Assembly: GCA_963377175.1 (NCBI GenBank)
Contig: CAUJNA010001757.1
Span: 760,515-824,514, forward strand
Source: Effrenium voratum
Lineage: Eukaryota > Sar > Dinophyceae > Suessiales > Symbiodiniaceae
Reading direction: 5' to 3'
DNA: 64,000 bases
This document shows positions 44,481 through 56,093 of this stretch, in pieces. Position 1 is the stretch's first letter; every line of letters begins with the position of its first letter. Under the pieces are notes generated by a model. The model saw nothing but the letters and a program-made list of their open reading frames with translations. It did not search any database and was not told the DNA's origin. The position numbers and the translations under genes are program-made.

Positions 44481-44991
44481 CGAAATGTCACGCATGCAAC
44501 GGCATCGTTTAATACCCCAATTGCCACCGCAGCTAAATTATTAATTGCGCCTGGGTGAAACTGAAATTACACGACTACTTGCCTGCATTGAGTTCTGACT
44601 CGTCAGTGCGCAAATAGGAAATGTCCTCCAATAAGTGAGCACAAAGGATGCCAAATCACAGCTTGCGCAAAGCGCAAGTGCCTCCAGCGGCATTGCAACC
44701 TTCTGCGTGCCCGAATCCCACGGCTGAAGCACTAGACTTAGACAATGATGCCAAATCACAGCCCGAGAGGCGCTCAAACGGCCTTGGGCTCTGTCAAGTA
44801 GCCCAAGATCCACGCTTTTAGGCACCACTGCAGCAAGACTTTGTGCTTCTAAGAAGCAAAAGCCTTGGTGCAGCGGCGTCTGCCTTCCATGCACATCGGC
44901 CACTGTGCAGCGGCGCCTGCCTTCCATGCACATCGGCCACTGACTGGGGGGCCATGCCTGGCTGCACCTCTTCCAGCCATCCTGCGCAAAC

Positions 44992-45112
44992 ACACTACGC
45001 AGCAATGTCATTGAACTATAATAACACACCGCGCAGCAATGTTGGATGGAACCAAAAAGCAGCAGTCACGAGTGAATGAACCAATGAAACTGACCATGCA
45101 ATGTCGTCATGT
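44992..45112 (+). repeat. Direct repeat, right copy
   Basis: Partner of 44365-44480, sharing CGCAGCAATGTCATT, CGCGCAGCAATGTTGGAT and CAGCAGTCACGAGTGAATGA. Between the copies a 33-bp unit with CCTTCCATGCACATCGGCCA is duplicated at 44880-44945. Confidence 0.8.
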
Positions 45113-45328
45113 GGGACAGGAGTTGCAGTTGTTGCTGCGCAACAATGGCAACTCTTGTTCCATGGCTTTCCTGCAGATGATGAAATGCGTCCTGCATCCG
45201 CGGGAACTTCACCTGTCTCTTACTGCCTCGCCTGTCTGAATCATCTCTTTCTTCTATTCTATGCATTTGAAATGTAGCGTTAGGCACCATTGGTAATGCA
45301 GAGGATGCTGTGATGATACTTATCATGA

Positions 45329-46196
45329 CAGTCGTCATCTTTATCATCATTCTCCGAGTCAGCATTGGTGATGCAGAGGATACGTCGTCACGATTATCAT
45401 CATGACTGCTGGGAAATCCGGGAGTCCAAGCACTATTGGCCGCCTCCGGATTTCTACAACATCCGGGGCGCGGCCATCACCTCAAACCCCGGATTTCGGG
45501 AAAATCCGGGAGCAACCTGCTGGAACCTAAGCACTACTTGCCGCCTCCCAAAATTCAACAACATCCGGGGCGCGGCCGGCAGCTGGAAAATCCGGGGGCT
45601 GGCCGTGTCCTTGGCTCCGGATTTCGGGAAAATCCGGGAGCAACCTGCTGGAACCTACTTTCCAAGCACTACTTGCCGCCTCCCGGATTTTGTACAACAT
45701 CCGGGGTGTGGCCATCACCTCAAACGCCGGATTTCAGGAAAATCCGGGAGCAACCTGCTGGAACCTACTTTCCAAGCACCATTTGCCGCCTGCCGGATTT
45801 CTACAACATCCGGGGCGCGGCCGGCAGCTCAAACCCCGTATTTCGGGAAAATCTGCCAGCCGTGTCCTTGGCTCCACGGTTTGAGCTGCCGCCGTGTCGG
45901 GAAAATCCGGGAGTCCGAGCACTATTGGCCGCCTCCGGATTTCTACAACATCCGGGGCGCGGCCAGCACCTCAAACCCCGGATTTCGGGAAACTGGAACT
46001 TGCCGCCTGCCGGATTTCTACAACATCCGGGGCGCGGCCCAGCCCCCGGATTTTCCCGAAATCCGGGGTCTGGGGATCGGATGATACCCATCATAACGCA
46101 TCCTCAGCATCACCAGCAGTCATGATGATAATCGTGACGACGTATCCTCTGCATCACCAATGCTGTCTTGGATAATGATGATTAAGATGACGACTG
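45329..46196. mobile_element. Non-autonomous inverted-repeat element filled with tandem repeats
   Basis: 45362-45412 and 46113-46163 are perfect 51-bp inverted repeats (start GCATTGGTGATGCAGAGG, end CATGACTGCTGG). The pairing continues imperfectly outwards to CAGTCGTCATC at 45329 and GATGACGACTG at 46196, making arms of about 84 bp. The 700-bp interior has no coding content and is a tandem array. No clear target-site duplication is visible. The structure fits a MITE or foldback element mobilised by a transposase elsewhere. Confidence 0.75.
45420..46075 (+). repeat. Tandem array with CCGGATTT/AAATCCGG palindromes
   Basis: Six units share ACAACATCCGGGGCGCGGCC, near 45457, 45558, 45690, 45801, 45946 and 46019, with spacings of 73-145 bp. 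Many include GGATTTCGGGAAAATCCGGG and GCAACCTGCTGGAACCTA. CCCGGATTTTCCCGAAATCC near 46053 is close to a perfect palindrome. Frames through it are artefacts. Confidence 0.85.
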
Positions 46197-47590
46197 AAAC
46201 ATCGCGTATATGCAGGGTTTAGGCCATGTGGCTGACATCATCAGGGTCTGGGGTTGGGCCTGGGTGATGCTTCAGCGGGGCTTGGTCTGCATCATCAAGA
46301 CTCCTTCCAAAAAACAGTATCGGAGGGATATAAGCGAGGCTCATTTTCGCGCATTTTGGCGCCAAGCGCTGCCGGGCATGCCGGCGATGCTGGGCCCTCG
46401 CTCTACAAAACGCTGTAAATACCATCAAAAACTGCTGTGCTGAGCGGTTTGTTGTTGTTCTGTCCGTTTTGCTGTTGCTGTGGCTGGCTCGCGTGCTGCG
46501 CGGTCCTTGCTTTTTTCCCGTTGGTTTTCGTGGCGCGCGCGCGCGCGACCCCAGCCACAATACGCTGCTATTTACGGTGTCTTGTTGCATTTGCGTTTCC
46601 GGGCTGGCTTGCGGGCTGCTCTTTTTGGGCTGCTTTTTCTGGGTCCTCTGGCGCGCGCGCGACCCCATGTCAGCCTTCTGGGTTGGGGCCCGGCTGGGGC
46701 CCAGAAAGCTGGCATCCCCTGCATTATCTGGGGCTGGGGTGGGCAACATAACCTAACCAACCATATCATGGCACAGAATATGTTTCTCATACAAAAAACA
46801 TGACATGGTATAACTTCAAAGAGGCGTAGCCGGCTAGAGGCCGCAGGCCCAGAAAATACTTGCAAAGCTGGAGAGCGATCGGTATCCTTATGCAATTGAA
46901 AGCTTAGCTTGGCTCAAAGGTTCAAGGGTTGCTTTCCGGTCCTTTTTCTGCGCCCCTTCGCTCTCGGTTCCGGACCATTGTGGCCGCCACACGCACTGGC
47001 ACCTGCCAAAGTTGCAAGCCTTTAATCTGATTTTTTGCATGCGCGTGACGCCGGCCTGCGGCGGCAGTGGCTCGATGGTCCACCGGGATGCCTCGCAAGC
47101 GACGGTGAAACTGGCTGACATCAAAGCTGGTGCTCCAAGATAATCACCGACATTCGTCACTGCACGATCCATAGGTGCCAGGGCTCCTCAATGTAAAAGA
47201 GGACACAATTAGAATTGGATAAACATTGGAAAGTGGCAAACTGATGAGACCGCGATGATGACAAGTGGCTTTGACCGTGCTCCGACTTGAGCACAAGCTG
47301 TGCGCACCGCGCTTTACGGCAGGGATGGAGGGTGGGCGGGTGGATGGTTGGACGAGGCAGAACAGTGAAGCGCGCTGGCCTCCACATCCAAACGTTCTGC
47401 AGTGCAAGGGGCACCGTCGCTGCCTGGCCCAGCAAAGGTTCGGAACCCTCAGAAGAAGTCCTTAGAATAGGGGAGATCCCAACATCTCTCCCAAGGAGCA
47501 GCTTGCCTGGTGTCGCCAAAACATTGTCGGCAGAACGCCTGTTTGCTGCATTTGCTAAGCAAGAAATCTTGTTGAAACCAAGCACGTCCC
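46197..47590. other. No supported gene
   Basis: GCGCGCGC tracts at about 46530 and 46655 lie in two loosely similar GGCTGGCT...CGCGACCCC segments. Frames on both strands (for example minus 46749-46219) are low-complexity. The part next to 47590 is probably the 3' flank of the PAN-domain gene. Confidence 0.4.
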
Positions 47591-47595
47591 GAGAT

Positions 47596-49162
47596 AAAGT
47601 GACAAGTGGAATACTCGGATCAAAACAAGACGTGTCGTCTTGCTGAAGTCGGCTTGGTTGGGAAGCTGACTTCGCAGCAAACCCGAGAGCTATGCCCAGC
47701 TCAGCGTCCTCACTCCTGGTCCGACTCCTTCTCAAGCGGCTTCACGTCACCCTCGTCACAGCAGCCCAAGCGAGTGCCCTCGAGCGTGGGGCAGCATGCG
47801 CCTTGAATCTTGAGGGCAACGCAGGCCGGGTACATGGCGCACTCAGAAAGAGGCTCCGGAATCTTCACTTCGAGAACCAGGGCAGGACCGCTGCAGCAGC
47901 TCAAGCTCACCTTGTCTGTGTTTGGGCAGCATTCTCCCTCAGTCAGCCCCACAGCCACGCAGGCAGGATATTTGGAGCATATGGTGCCATTGATGCCGGG
48001 CAAGGCCGGAACTGCTGCCTGCGCGGCATCAACAGCTCCCTGGATTCCGCTCTGAACCTCACCAGCTGCTGTCTCCACTCCTGCGCCCCAAGTGCTCTGG
48101 GCTTCCTGGCCGTTCAACTTGGCAAAGCCCGCCATCTGCTGCAATCCAGAGCTCACGGTATCACTGGCCTGTTGGAGATTGTTGCTGGCCGCATCGCCTA
48201 CTTCAGAGCTCAAGGAACCACTGGCCTGCTGAAGTCCACTGCTGACTGCATCACCTGCCTGCTGCAGCCCACTCGTCGCCGCATCGCCCACTTCCTGGAG
48301 CCCAGAGTGTACGGCGTCAGCCGCGTCACCAGCAGCAACACTGGCCTGCTGAAGTCCGCTGCTTGCGGCGCCGCTTGCAGTGTCAATCGCATCCACCGGC
48401 AGGGTGCAGTCTTTGGGCCCATAGACCGTCGCGAAGTACTTGGCAGGCAGAGGCTTGGGGATAGAGCCTTCATCGGTAAGCAAGCAGCCGCCGTCGGGCC
48501 AAAAGGTGAAGTGAGCACAGCCCTCCATGTTTGCGCACCGCTGCTGACACGCCTCCGCGCTTGCCTCCTCGGTCCTGTCGGTGCCCGGCATCTTGTGGGG
48601 CTGGGCGTAGAACATGCCTCACAGCGCACACGGCAACCGAGGCAGCTGAGGCGATTAAGCCTGGGCAAGCAGGGCTAACCGATTAACCGGGGCTAAGACC
48701 GGCCAAAGACAAGCCGAAACAAACAAATTAGGAGCCAAAGAGTCAGGGATGACCAGCTAAACGTGGGAAACACTCCAACCCCAAGGCCGTCCAAGGCACC
48801 CTGCATTAAGCAGCCGCTCTCCTGAAGTTGCAGGAAATTGTTCGTCGTGCGCAGGCCCGAGCCATGGAGGAACGAAACGGCGCCTACGGCCATCAGGGCA
48901 CTGCTGGCCACAGCACTGGCCACAAGGCCACGTGCCGTCCACCAGCCGCGCTGCGGCTCATGCTGTAGCAGGCCTCCGCAAAGGATCTAAAGACCAATGT
49001 CAAATACAAGCTTCAAAATGACACGCAACTCCCCCGAACAAAGAAACAAATCATGTCAGCTCGCTACAGCCCGCCTTCGACATCGGAGGAGATCTCAGCC
49101 ATGATAGTCTTAGCGGGCCACAGGTACAAAAGCTTGACTTGTGCGAACTAGGCTTGGGCCAC
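47596..49162 (-). repeat. Tandem gene duplication, unit 1
   Basis: About 1567 bp that match 49578-51151 from AAAGTGACAAGTG to GCGAACTAGGCTTGGGCCACA. The offset is 1982-1984 bp. A 415-bp non-matching spacer (49163-49577) separates the units. Confidence 0.95.
47710..48923 (-). CDS. PAN/Apple-domain cysteine-rich protein, copy 1
   Basis: The long exon (48615-47710) encodes 301 residues. ACQQRCANMEGCAHFTFWPD and GGCLLTDEGS form the core of a PAN/Apple-like module. Next come about six 11-residue repeats of the GDAVSSGLQQA type. Last are two Cys motifs, CSKYPACVAVGLTEGECCPN and CAMYPACVALKIQGACCPTL, each closing with CC. An upstream exon (about 48923-48770, MAVGAVSFLHG to ESGCLMQGALDGLG) supplies a hydrophobic signal or anchor and the first PAN cysteine. 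A stop just before ATG 48615 and the AG there support an intron of roughly 150 nt. PAN modules bind protein or carbohydrate, so a surface role is inferred. The copy-2 start ATG is absent here. Confidence 0.65.
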
Positions 49163-49577
49163 ACACAGTAAAGGGCGGACCGAAAGCTGACAACGCCGGC
49201 CAGAAGAGTCACTGGCCTGCTCCATGCATTTCGTCTCGCAGGTATCGTCCGTTCCTCCCTCCCCCCCTTCCGGCCCCGAAGCATGTCGAAACGGCAAGTC
49301 CAAACAGGTGGCGAAGAATGCGTTCGGGCAATGTGCATCGCAGGTGGCAAGCCGGCCCGACTTGTGCGGGAGTTGAGCCCCCTGCCCTGCCCCGCCTAAA
49401 AAAAGTCCCAACTGCGCGCGTGGACTTTACACAGTGCCAAATCCGCAAAGGACGTAAACCAGTTTGCACGTAACTGGGCTGCGCTTTGATCGGGCTTTTC
49501 TCTGTGCGGATTCTATTTATTGCCGCTACACGGCTACAGGTCGAAAGATTGCAGCGTTGCCGCAAGGCATCACCGAC
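49163..49577. other. Spacer between tandem gene copies
   Basis: Not shared between the two units. No gene is seen; overlapping short frames on the minus strand are Arg/Cys-rich and not protein-like. In a one-direction dinoflagellate array this would carry the signals between the copies. Confidence 0.4.
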
Positions 49578-51151
49578 AAAGTGACAAGTGAAATACTCGG
49601 ATCAAAACAAGACGTGTCGTCTTGCTGAAGTCGGCTTGGTTGGGAAGCTGACTTCGCAGCAACCCAAGAGCTATGCCCAGCTCAGCGTCCTCACTCCTCG
49701 GCCGCCTCCTTCTCAAGCGGCTTCACATCACCCTCGTCACAGCAGCCCAAGCGAGTGCCCTCGAGCGTGGGGCAGCATGCGCCTTGAATCTTGAGGGCAA
49801 CGCAGGCTGGGTACATAGCGCACTCAGAAAGAGGCTCCGGAATCTTCACTTCGAGAACCAGGGCAGGACCGCTGCAGCAGCTCAAGCTCACCTTGTCTGT
49901 GTTTGGGCAGCATTCTCCCTCAGTCAGCCCCACAGCCACGCAGGCAGGATATTTGGAGCATATGGTGCCATTGATGCCGGGCAAGGCCGCCGGACCTGCT
50001 GCCTGCACGGCATCAACAGCTCCCTGGATTCCGCTCTGAACCTCACCAGCTGCTGTCTCCACTCCTGCGCCCCAAGTGCTCTGGGCTTCCTGGGCGTTCA
50101 ACTTGGCAAAGCCCGCCATCTGCTGCAATCCAGAGCTCACGGTATCACTGGCCTGTTGGAGATTGTTGCTGGCCGCATCGCCTACTTCAGAGCTCAAGGA
50201 ATCACTGGCCTGCTGAAGTCCACTGCTGACTGCATCACCTGCCTGCTGCAGCCCACTCGTCGCCGCATCGCCCACTTCCTGGAGCCCAGAGTGTACGGCG
50301 TCAGCCGCGTCACCAGCAGCAACACTGGCCTGCTGAAGTCCGCTGCTTGCGGCGCCGCTTGCGGTGTCAATCGCATCCACCGGCAGGGTGCAGTCTTTGG
50401 GCCCATAGACCGTCGCGAAGTACTTGGCAGGCAGAGGCTTGGGGATAGAGCCTTCATCGGTAAGCAAGCAGCCGCCGTCGGGCCAAAAGGTGAAGTGAGC
50501 GCAGCCCTCCATGTTTGCGCACCGCTGCTGACAAGCCTCCGCGCTTGCCTCCTCGGTCCTGTCGGTGCCCGGCATCTTGTGGGGCTGGGCGTAGAACATG
50601 CCTCACAGCGCACACGGCAACCGAGGCAGCTGAGACGATTAAGCCTGGGCAAGCAGGGCTAACCGATTAACCGGGGCTAAGACCGGCCAAAGACAAGCCG
50701 AAACAAACAAATTAGGAGCCAAAGAGTCAGGGATGACCAGCGAAACGCGGGAAACACTCCAACCCCAAGGCCGTCCAAGGCACCCTGCATTAAGCAGCCG
50801 CTCTCCTGAAGTTGCAGGAAGTTGTTCGTCGCGCGCAGGCCCGAGCCATGGAGGAACGAAACGGCGCCTACGGCCATCAGGGCACTGCTGGCCACAGCAC
50901 TGGCCACAAGGCCACGTGCCGTCCACCAGCCGCGCTGCGGCTCATGCTGCAGCAGGCCTCCGCAAAGCATGGGATGTGAAGACCAATGTCAAATACAAGC
51001 TTCAAAATGACACGCAACTCCCCCGAACAAAGAAACAAATCACGTCAGCTCGCTACAGCCCGCCTTCGACATCGGAGGAGATCTCAGCCATGATAGTCTT
51101 AGCGGGCCACAGGTACAAAAGCTTGACTTGTGCGAACTAGGCTTGGGCCAC
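49578..51151 (-). repeat. Tandem gene duplication, unit 2
   Basis: Partner of 47596-49162, very similar throughout, including the intron and upstream exon. Small differences are listed under the gene copy. Confidence 0.95.
49691..50970 (-). CDS. PAN/Apple-domain cysteine-rich protein, copy 2
   Basis: Exon 1 starts at the ATG of 50968-50970 (MLCGGLLQHEPQRGWWTARG), followed by a hydrophobic segment (LVASAVASSALMAVGAVSFL) and ESGCLMQGALDGLG. Exon 2 (50599-49691) encodes 302 residues with the same PAN core, 11-residue repeats and double Cys motif as copy 1. Differences from copy 1 include GPAALPG for VPALPG, AKLNAQEA for AKLNGQEA, and a C-terminus EKEAAEE in place of EKESDQE. The exact splice sites are unresolved; dinoflagellate introns often lack canonical donors. 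This is the better candidate for a working gene. The protein is probably type II membrane-anchored or secreted. Confidence 0.7.
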
Positions 51152-51538
51152 ATAAACACCCAACAACATGCCCCATGTCATTCCTAGGTTCAATTCGCTG
51201 GGCTCGGGAAAAGCAACTAGAAAGGAAAGCTGACATGCTTTTAAGAACGAGGCACCAAAATACAAACACCAAGCGCGCTGGTTCATGTTGTTTTCCAACT
51301 CCCTGCGCCTTGCAAGTTGCTTGGCTCGCATAGAGCCTCCTGCAATTGCAACATGCGTCCGAAGGACAAACAAAACTGACAAGCTTGCATCCATAGAAGG
51401 CTGCTTAGCAGGCTGAAGCGCAAACCACGGCAGCTGACAATAACCAGCCTCGGATGATGTGACCCACACTGCATCCAAGGCCCTTGTCCAAGCTTCCACT
51501 TGCTCAAAAGCGGAAAAAACAATGTGTTCACCCGTCAT
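51137..51538 (-). CDS. Hypothetical protein
   Basis: The 133-residue frame opens with ATG (MTGEHIVFSAFEQVEAWTRA) and has reasonable composition, with two modest hydrophobic stretches (SLSVLFVLRTHVAIAGG and MTWGMLLGVYVAQA). Its last residues fall in the right end of duplication unit 2; unit 1 has a different upstream extension there. It lies upstream of and parallel to PAN gene copy 2. No family is recognised. It could be chance. Confidence 0.25.
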   Translation of the reverse strand: MTGEHIVFSAFEQVEAWTRALDAVWVTSSEAGYCQLPWFALQPAKQPSMDASLSVLFVLRTHVAIAGGSMRAKQLARRRELENNMNQRAWCLYFGASFLKACQLSFLVAFPEPSELNLGMTWGMLLGVYVAQA

Positions 51539-51944
51539 GAGTCATGACTCATGACCATTCACTTGAAAACACGTCGGAACACAATTCCTCTCTTGGTGTT
51601 TAACCGTTTTCTTGGAAGAGCCAAGGAAATACTGCGGCACTGCTGGCCAACGAGGCCCACAAAGAAGGAAGGTTTGTCTCCTTTCCGACCTCGCTCGGTT
51701 TCCTTGGTTTTGTGTTTTGCGTTTTGAACTGATCCAATGTTAGACCTTCAAAATTGAATTGTTTGTTTGACAATTACTTTGTTTTCCAGACCCGCGTGCC
51801 AAACAACGAGATGTGGCCAGATAGACCAGCGCTGTGTTTTTTGGAGTACCCAGGAACAACGGTGTAGGTTTTCTCTTGAGGTGTGCCGGGCCAATCTTTT
51901 CCCACAGGCAGTGGCAGCACGGCCACCTGAACTAGTGACTAGTG

Positions 51945-53350
51945 ACCCCAAACACACACACAGACACAGACAGACACAGACAGACACAGACACACACAGA
52001 CACACACAGACACAGACAGACACAGACAGACACAGACACACACAGACACACACAGACACACACAGACACACACAGACACACACAGACACACACACAGACA
52101 CCCACAGACACACAGACACACACAGACACACACAGACACACACAGACACACACAGACACACACAGACACACACAGACACACACAGACACACACAGACACA
52201 CACAGACACACACAGACACACACAGACACACACAGACACACACAGACACACACAGACACACACAGACACACACAGACACACACACAGACACACACACCAC
52301 ACAGACACACCACAGACACACACAGACACACACAGACACACACAGACACACACACACACCGACACACACGGACACACACGACACACACAGACACACAACA
52401 GGACACACACGAGACCCAGAGACACACACAGAGACACACCCATGAACACACAGAGAACACACAAGAGGACACTGAGGACACAGAGGACACAGAGACACAG
52501 ACACAGACACACACACCACAGACAACCACGACACACACACAGACACACACAGGACACACACAGGAACACACAGACACACCACGGACACACAACAGAAACA
52601 CACAGACCACACACACAGACACCCACACACAGACACACACACCACAGACACACACACACAGACACACACACAGACACACCCACACAGGACACACACAGAC
52701 ACACACAGACACACACAGACACACACAGACACACACAGACACACACAGACACACACAGACACACACAGACACACACAGACACACACAGACACACACAGAC
52801 ACACACAGACACACACAGACACACACACACACAGACACACACAGACACACACAGACACACACAGACACACACAGACACACACAGACACACACAGACACAC
52901 ACAGACACACACAGACACACACAGACACACACAGACACACACAGACACACACAGACACACACAGACACACACACACACAGACACACACAGACACACACAG
53001 ACACACACAGACACACACAGACACACACAGACACACACAGACAAACACAGACACACACAGACACACACAGACACACACAGACACACACAGACACACACAG
53101 ACACACACAGAGACACACACAGAGACACACACAGTGACACACACAGAGACACACACAGAGACACACACAGAGACACACACAGAGACACACACAGAGACAC
53201 ACACAGAGACACACACAGAGACACACACAGAGACACACACAGAGACACACACAGAGACACACACAGAGACACACACAGAGACACAGAGACACAGAGACAC
53301 AGAGACACAGAGACAGAGACACAGACACACAGACACACACACACACACAC
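51945..53350. repeat. CAGACACACA satellite, 1.4 kb
   Basis: Three zones can be told apart: (CAGACACACA)n decamers at 52100-52285 and 52690-53110; a degenerate middle at 52290-52690 with GGACACAC and CCACAGAC variants; and (AGAGACACACAC)n dodecamers at 53110-53285, ending in CAGAGACA units. All CA-rich on the plus strand. Because neither unit contains stops, frames of up to 618 codons appear on both strands; none is a gene. Confidence 0.95.
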
Positions 53351-54984
53351 AAACGCCCCCACTTCTGATCTTTGCGTCAAAAGCTCACAGGAGATTCGGC
53401 GGGCGAACTCGCAAGTTGAAGACAACATGAAGCAGATGTGAGAGAAGCCCCGCGCGCTCAGACGTAGCACGCCGCCCCCCAACGTGGAGATCATGAAGCC
53501 GGCAACTGGAAGGTCCTTTGACACATCCAAGGGCCCGCTGCTGAGCGAGTTTCGAAAGGAAACCGAGAAGAAACAAACTAAAGGGTCAAAAATCTTTTTC
53601 ACATCTCCTGGTGTTTGGTGTCCTTTTGGTGCCCCAAGATTGGCCCCGATTGTGAGACATACTTTGTTGAAGCTGGATCGGCGGGCATCATTGTGTAGAA
53701 AATGCAACGAACTGTTTGCGACTCTTTGAGCAGTAAAACAATTCGCAACCAAACAGGAGGGGCTTGCAGGCATGGACCAAACTGCCAAGCCTGAGCTTCG
53801 GCCATCCTCTCACCCATAAGAGTGAAGAAAATGACAAAGACCACATTGTGCATCACGCCCAGCACAGACCGCGCACGCGGGCCGAATGCTGGCGCGTGAG
53901 GTAGACTTCCTGGGGCACAAGTAGTCAAAGGCGGCGCGCAACTCCCCTTTTCGCAGCGGTCGTGTAGAGCTGCGCAAGTGAGACCATCATGTATTCTGGG
54001 TCCCCGTGTCCGAGTGTGAAACAAAAGGACAAATCTTGTGGGGCGCAACACAAACCAAGATGCGATCGGCCAAGGCCAAGAACCTCACAGGCAAACACCG
54101 GCACTCTAAAGCATCACACTTCCATAGGCCATCGCTTTTGCGAGGCGGCCTTTTAGCCCTGCGCATCGGGTGATTGGCGATTGAATTGAGCAAACTACTG
54201 TTGAATCTGAGTAGTGGGATTGACGCGCGCCAAGATCCAATGCATTTATGACGAAGTAATCCCTAATAGTAAAAACCGATTTTTGAACACCCAAAATCCG
54301 GGGATACTAGTTTTAGAATGGCCAATATGCCAAATTTCAGGGGTCAGGTCAGTTCGTTTGGGTGTCTTCCGATCCTAAAAAAGAATCAGGGTTTTTACTC
54401 AAACTTAAGGGTTTGCCAAAACCAAAAAACTAGATCACGGTTGGCCCGAAAGCATCACAGCCCGGCGATCATTCCCGCGCAAGTTTTTTGCTCGATGTGT
54501 TCACGAGCAACACACAGCAACTAACCTTGTTCCTGCTATCTTGCCACCCATCGGACCCCCCCTCACGCGAGTTTGCCAAGCACGTCAAAGATGACACATA
54601 TACCGCCCTCGAGCAAAACAGTGACTACAACGCAAATGACTCTCATGACTCTGTGCAATGACTCTCATGATGATTCTGCGCAGTGCGTCACATGAACCGG
54701 GAAAGCATCATCTTGATGATTGCAGATGCCGTTTCTCAACATGTTTTGGATAATGAGAGTTACCTGGCCAAGGTGAGATCTGCAAACTCTCACTTGGTCG
54801 AAGATGATCTGGACAACAATGAATACCAATGTGGTCTTGATGAATGTGCCCAAGATGCAATTGACCAGCACACTCGAAAACAACCATGCGTTTTCTGGAG
54901 CGCATACATGTGCACACCAGGAAAGAAAATATGTCGTGAGATGCAAAAAAATCCACCTAGCACATGGTAATGCGTTCACATGGA
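53351..54984. other. Intergenic DNA with one doubtful small ORF
   Basis: No recognised domain. At 54692-54970 a plus frame reads MNRESIILMIADAVSQHVLD and LVEDDLDNNEYQCGLDECAQ, which is acidic and protein-like but short. A stretch near 54424-54458 (CACGGTTGGCCCGAAAGCAT) is shared with 2021-2055. Confidence 0.3.
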
Positions 54985-55975
54985 ACACACATCTATCCAC
55001 CTAGACACACAAACACGTCCAAGTGGAACACACATATGTGTACACGTGAACACACATATGTGCACACGTGAACGCTCACATAAATGTGCACCCGGAACAC
55101 ACACCAGTGCGCTCATCCGATAACAACCGTGTGTTCTCCTGGAACGCAAACACGTGTCCAATTGGAACACACATGTGTGCACACGTGAACACACATATGT
55201 GCACACGTGGAACACACACAAGTGTTCATCTGACAACAAACATGTGTTCACCTGTCTGATAAGAACACACATGTGTGCACACGTAAACACACATATATGT
55301 GTACACGTGGCACATGTGTGCCTCCCACGTGTACACACACATGTGCACAAGAGAACGCACACACACACACACTGCACACGTGAGCACACACATTGATGTG
55401 CACGCAGAAACACAGACACACACGAGTATTCCTCTGATAACAAACACGTATTGTCCTGAAACACAAACACGTGTCCAGTGGGAACCCAGAGAAGTGTGCA
55501 CACGTGAACACACGTCTGTGTACACGTGGGACACACACATGTGTACACGTGGGACACACACATGTGTACACGTGAACACACACAAACATATATGTGCACC
55601 CGGAACACACACACACGAGCGTTCATCTGATAACAAACATGTACTCACCTGAAACACAAACACGTGTCCAATTGGAACACACATGTGTGCACACGTGAAC
55701 ACACAAATCTGTACACGTGGAACACACGTATGTGTACAAATGAACACACATACACGCGCACGCGGAGCAGACCCACACACACACAGGTGTTCATCTGATA
55801 ACATACATGTGTTCTCCTGGAACACAAACACGTGTCCAGTTGGAACGCACATGTGTGCACACGTGAACACACGAATGTGTACACGTGGGACACACATATG
55901 CGCACACGTGAACACACATACATGTGCATGCCGGAGCAGACACGTGTTCATCTGACAACAAAGATGTGTTCTCCT
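54985..55975. repeat. CACGTG/ACATGTGT palindromic minisatellite, main block
   Basis: About 1 kb of units near 30 bp built from ACACATGTGTGCACACGTGAA, GGAACACACA and TGTACACGTG, alternating with TCATCTGATAACAAACATGTG roughly every 150-200 bp. Nearly every unit holds a self-complementary word (CACGTG, ACATGTGT, GTGCAC). The long frames on both strands are artefacts. Confidence 0.85.
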
Positions 55976-56093
55976 GCGAGTAGCCGTCCCCTCACCACTG
56001 CCCGGAGCTTACCTTCCCTTCCGAGCCCTTGCGTGCTCTTTTGCTGCGCCGCCTGCGCCTCCCTTTGCCCCTGTCCGCCAGCACCTGTCGGTC

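Noticed and set aside
45365..46125. Plus-strand frames of 229-239 codons rich in Pro, Gly and Ser
   Set aside because: Fully explained by the tandem array inside the inverted-repeat element; two frames are equally open.
51932..53788. Open frames of 456-618 codons on both strands, CV-rich or TH-rich
   Set aside because: They arise from stop-free CAGACACACA and AGAGACACACAC units; all six readings are low complexity and mirror each other.
54985..55975. Long Cys/Val-rich frames on the minus strand, considered as secreted cysteine-rich proteins
   Set aside because: They are translations of the CACGTG/ACATGTGT minisatellite and appear in several frames at once.
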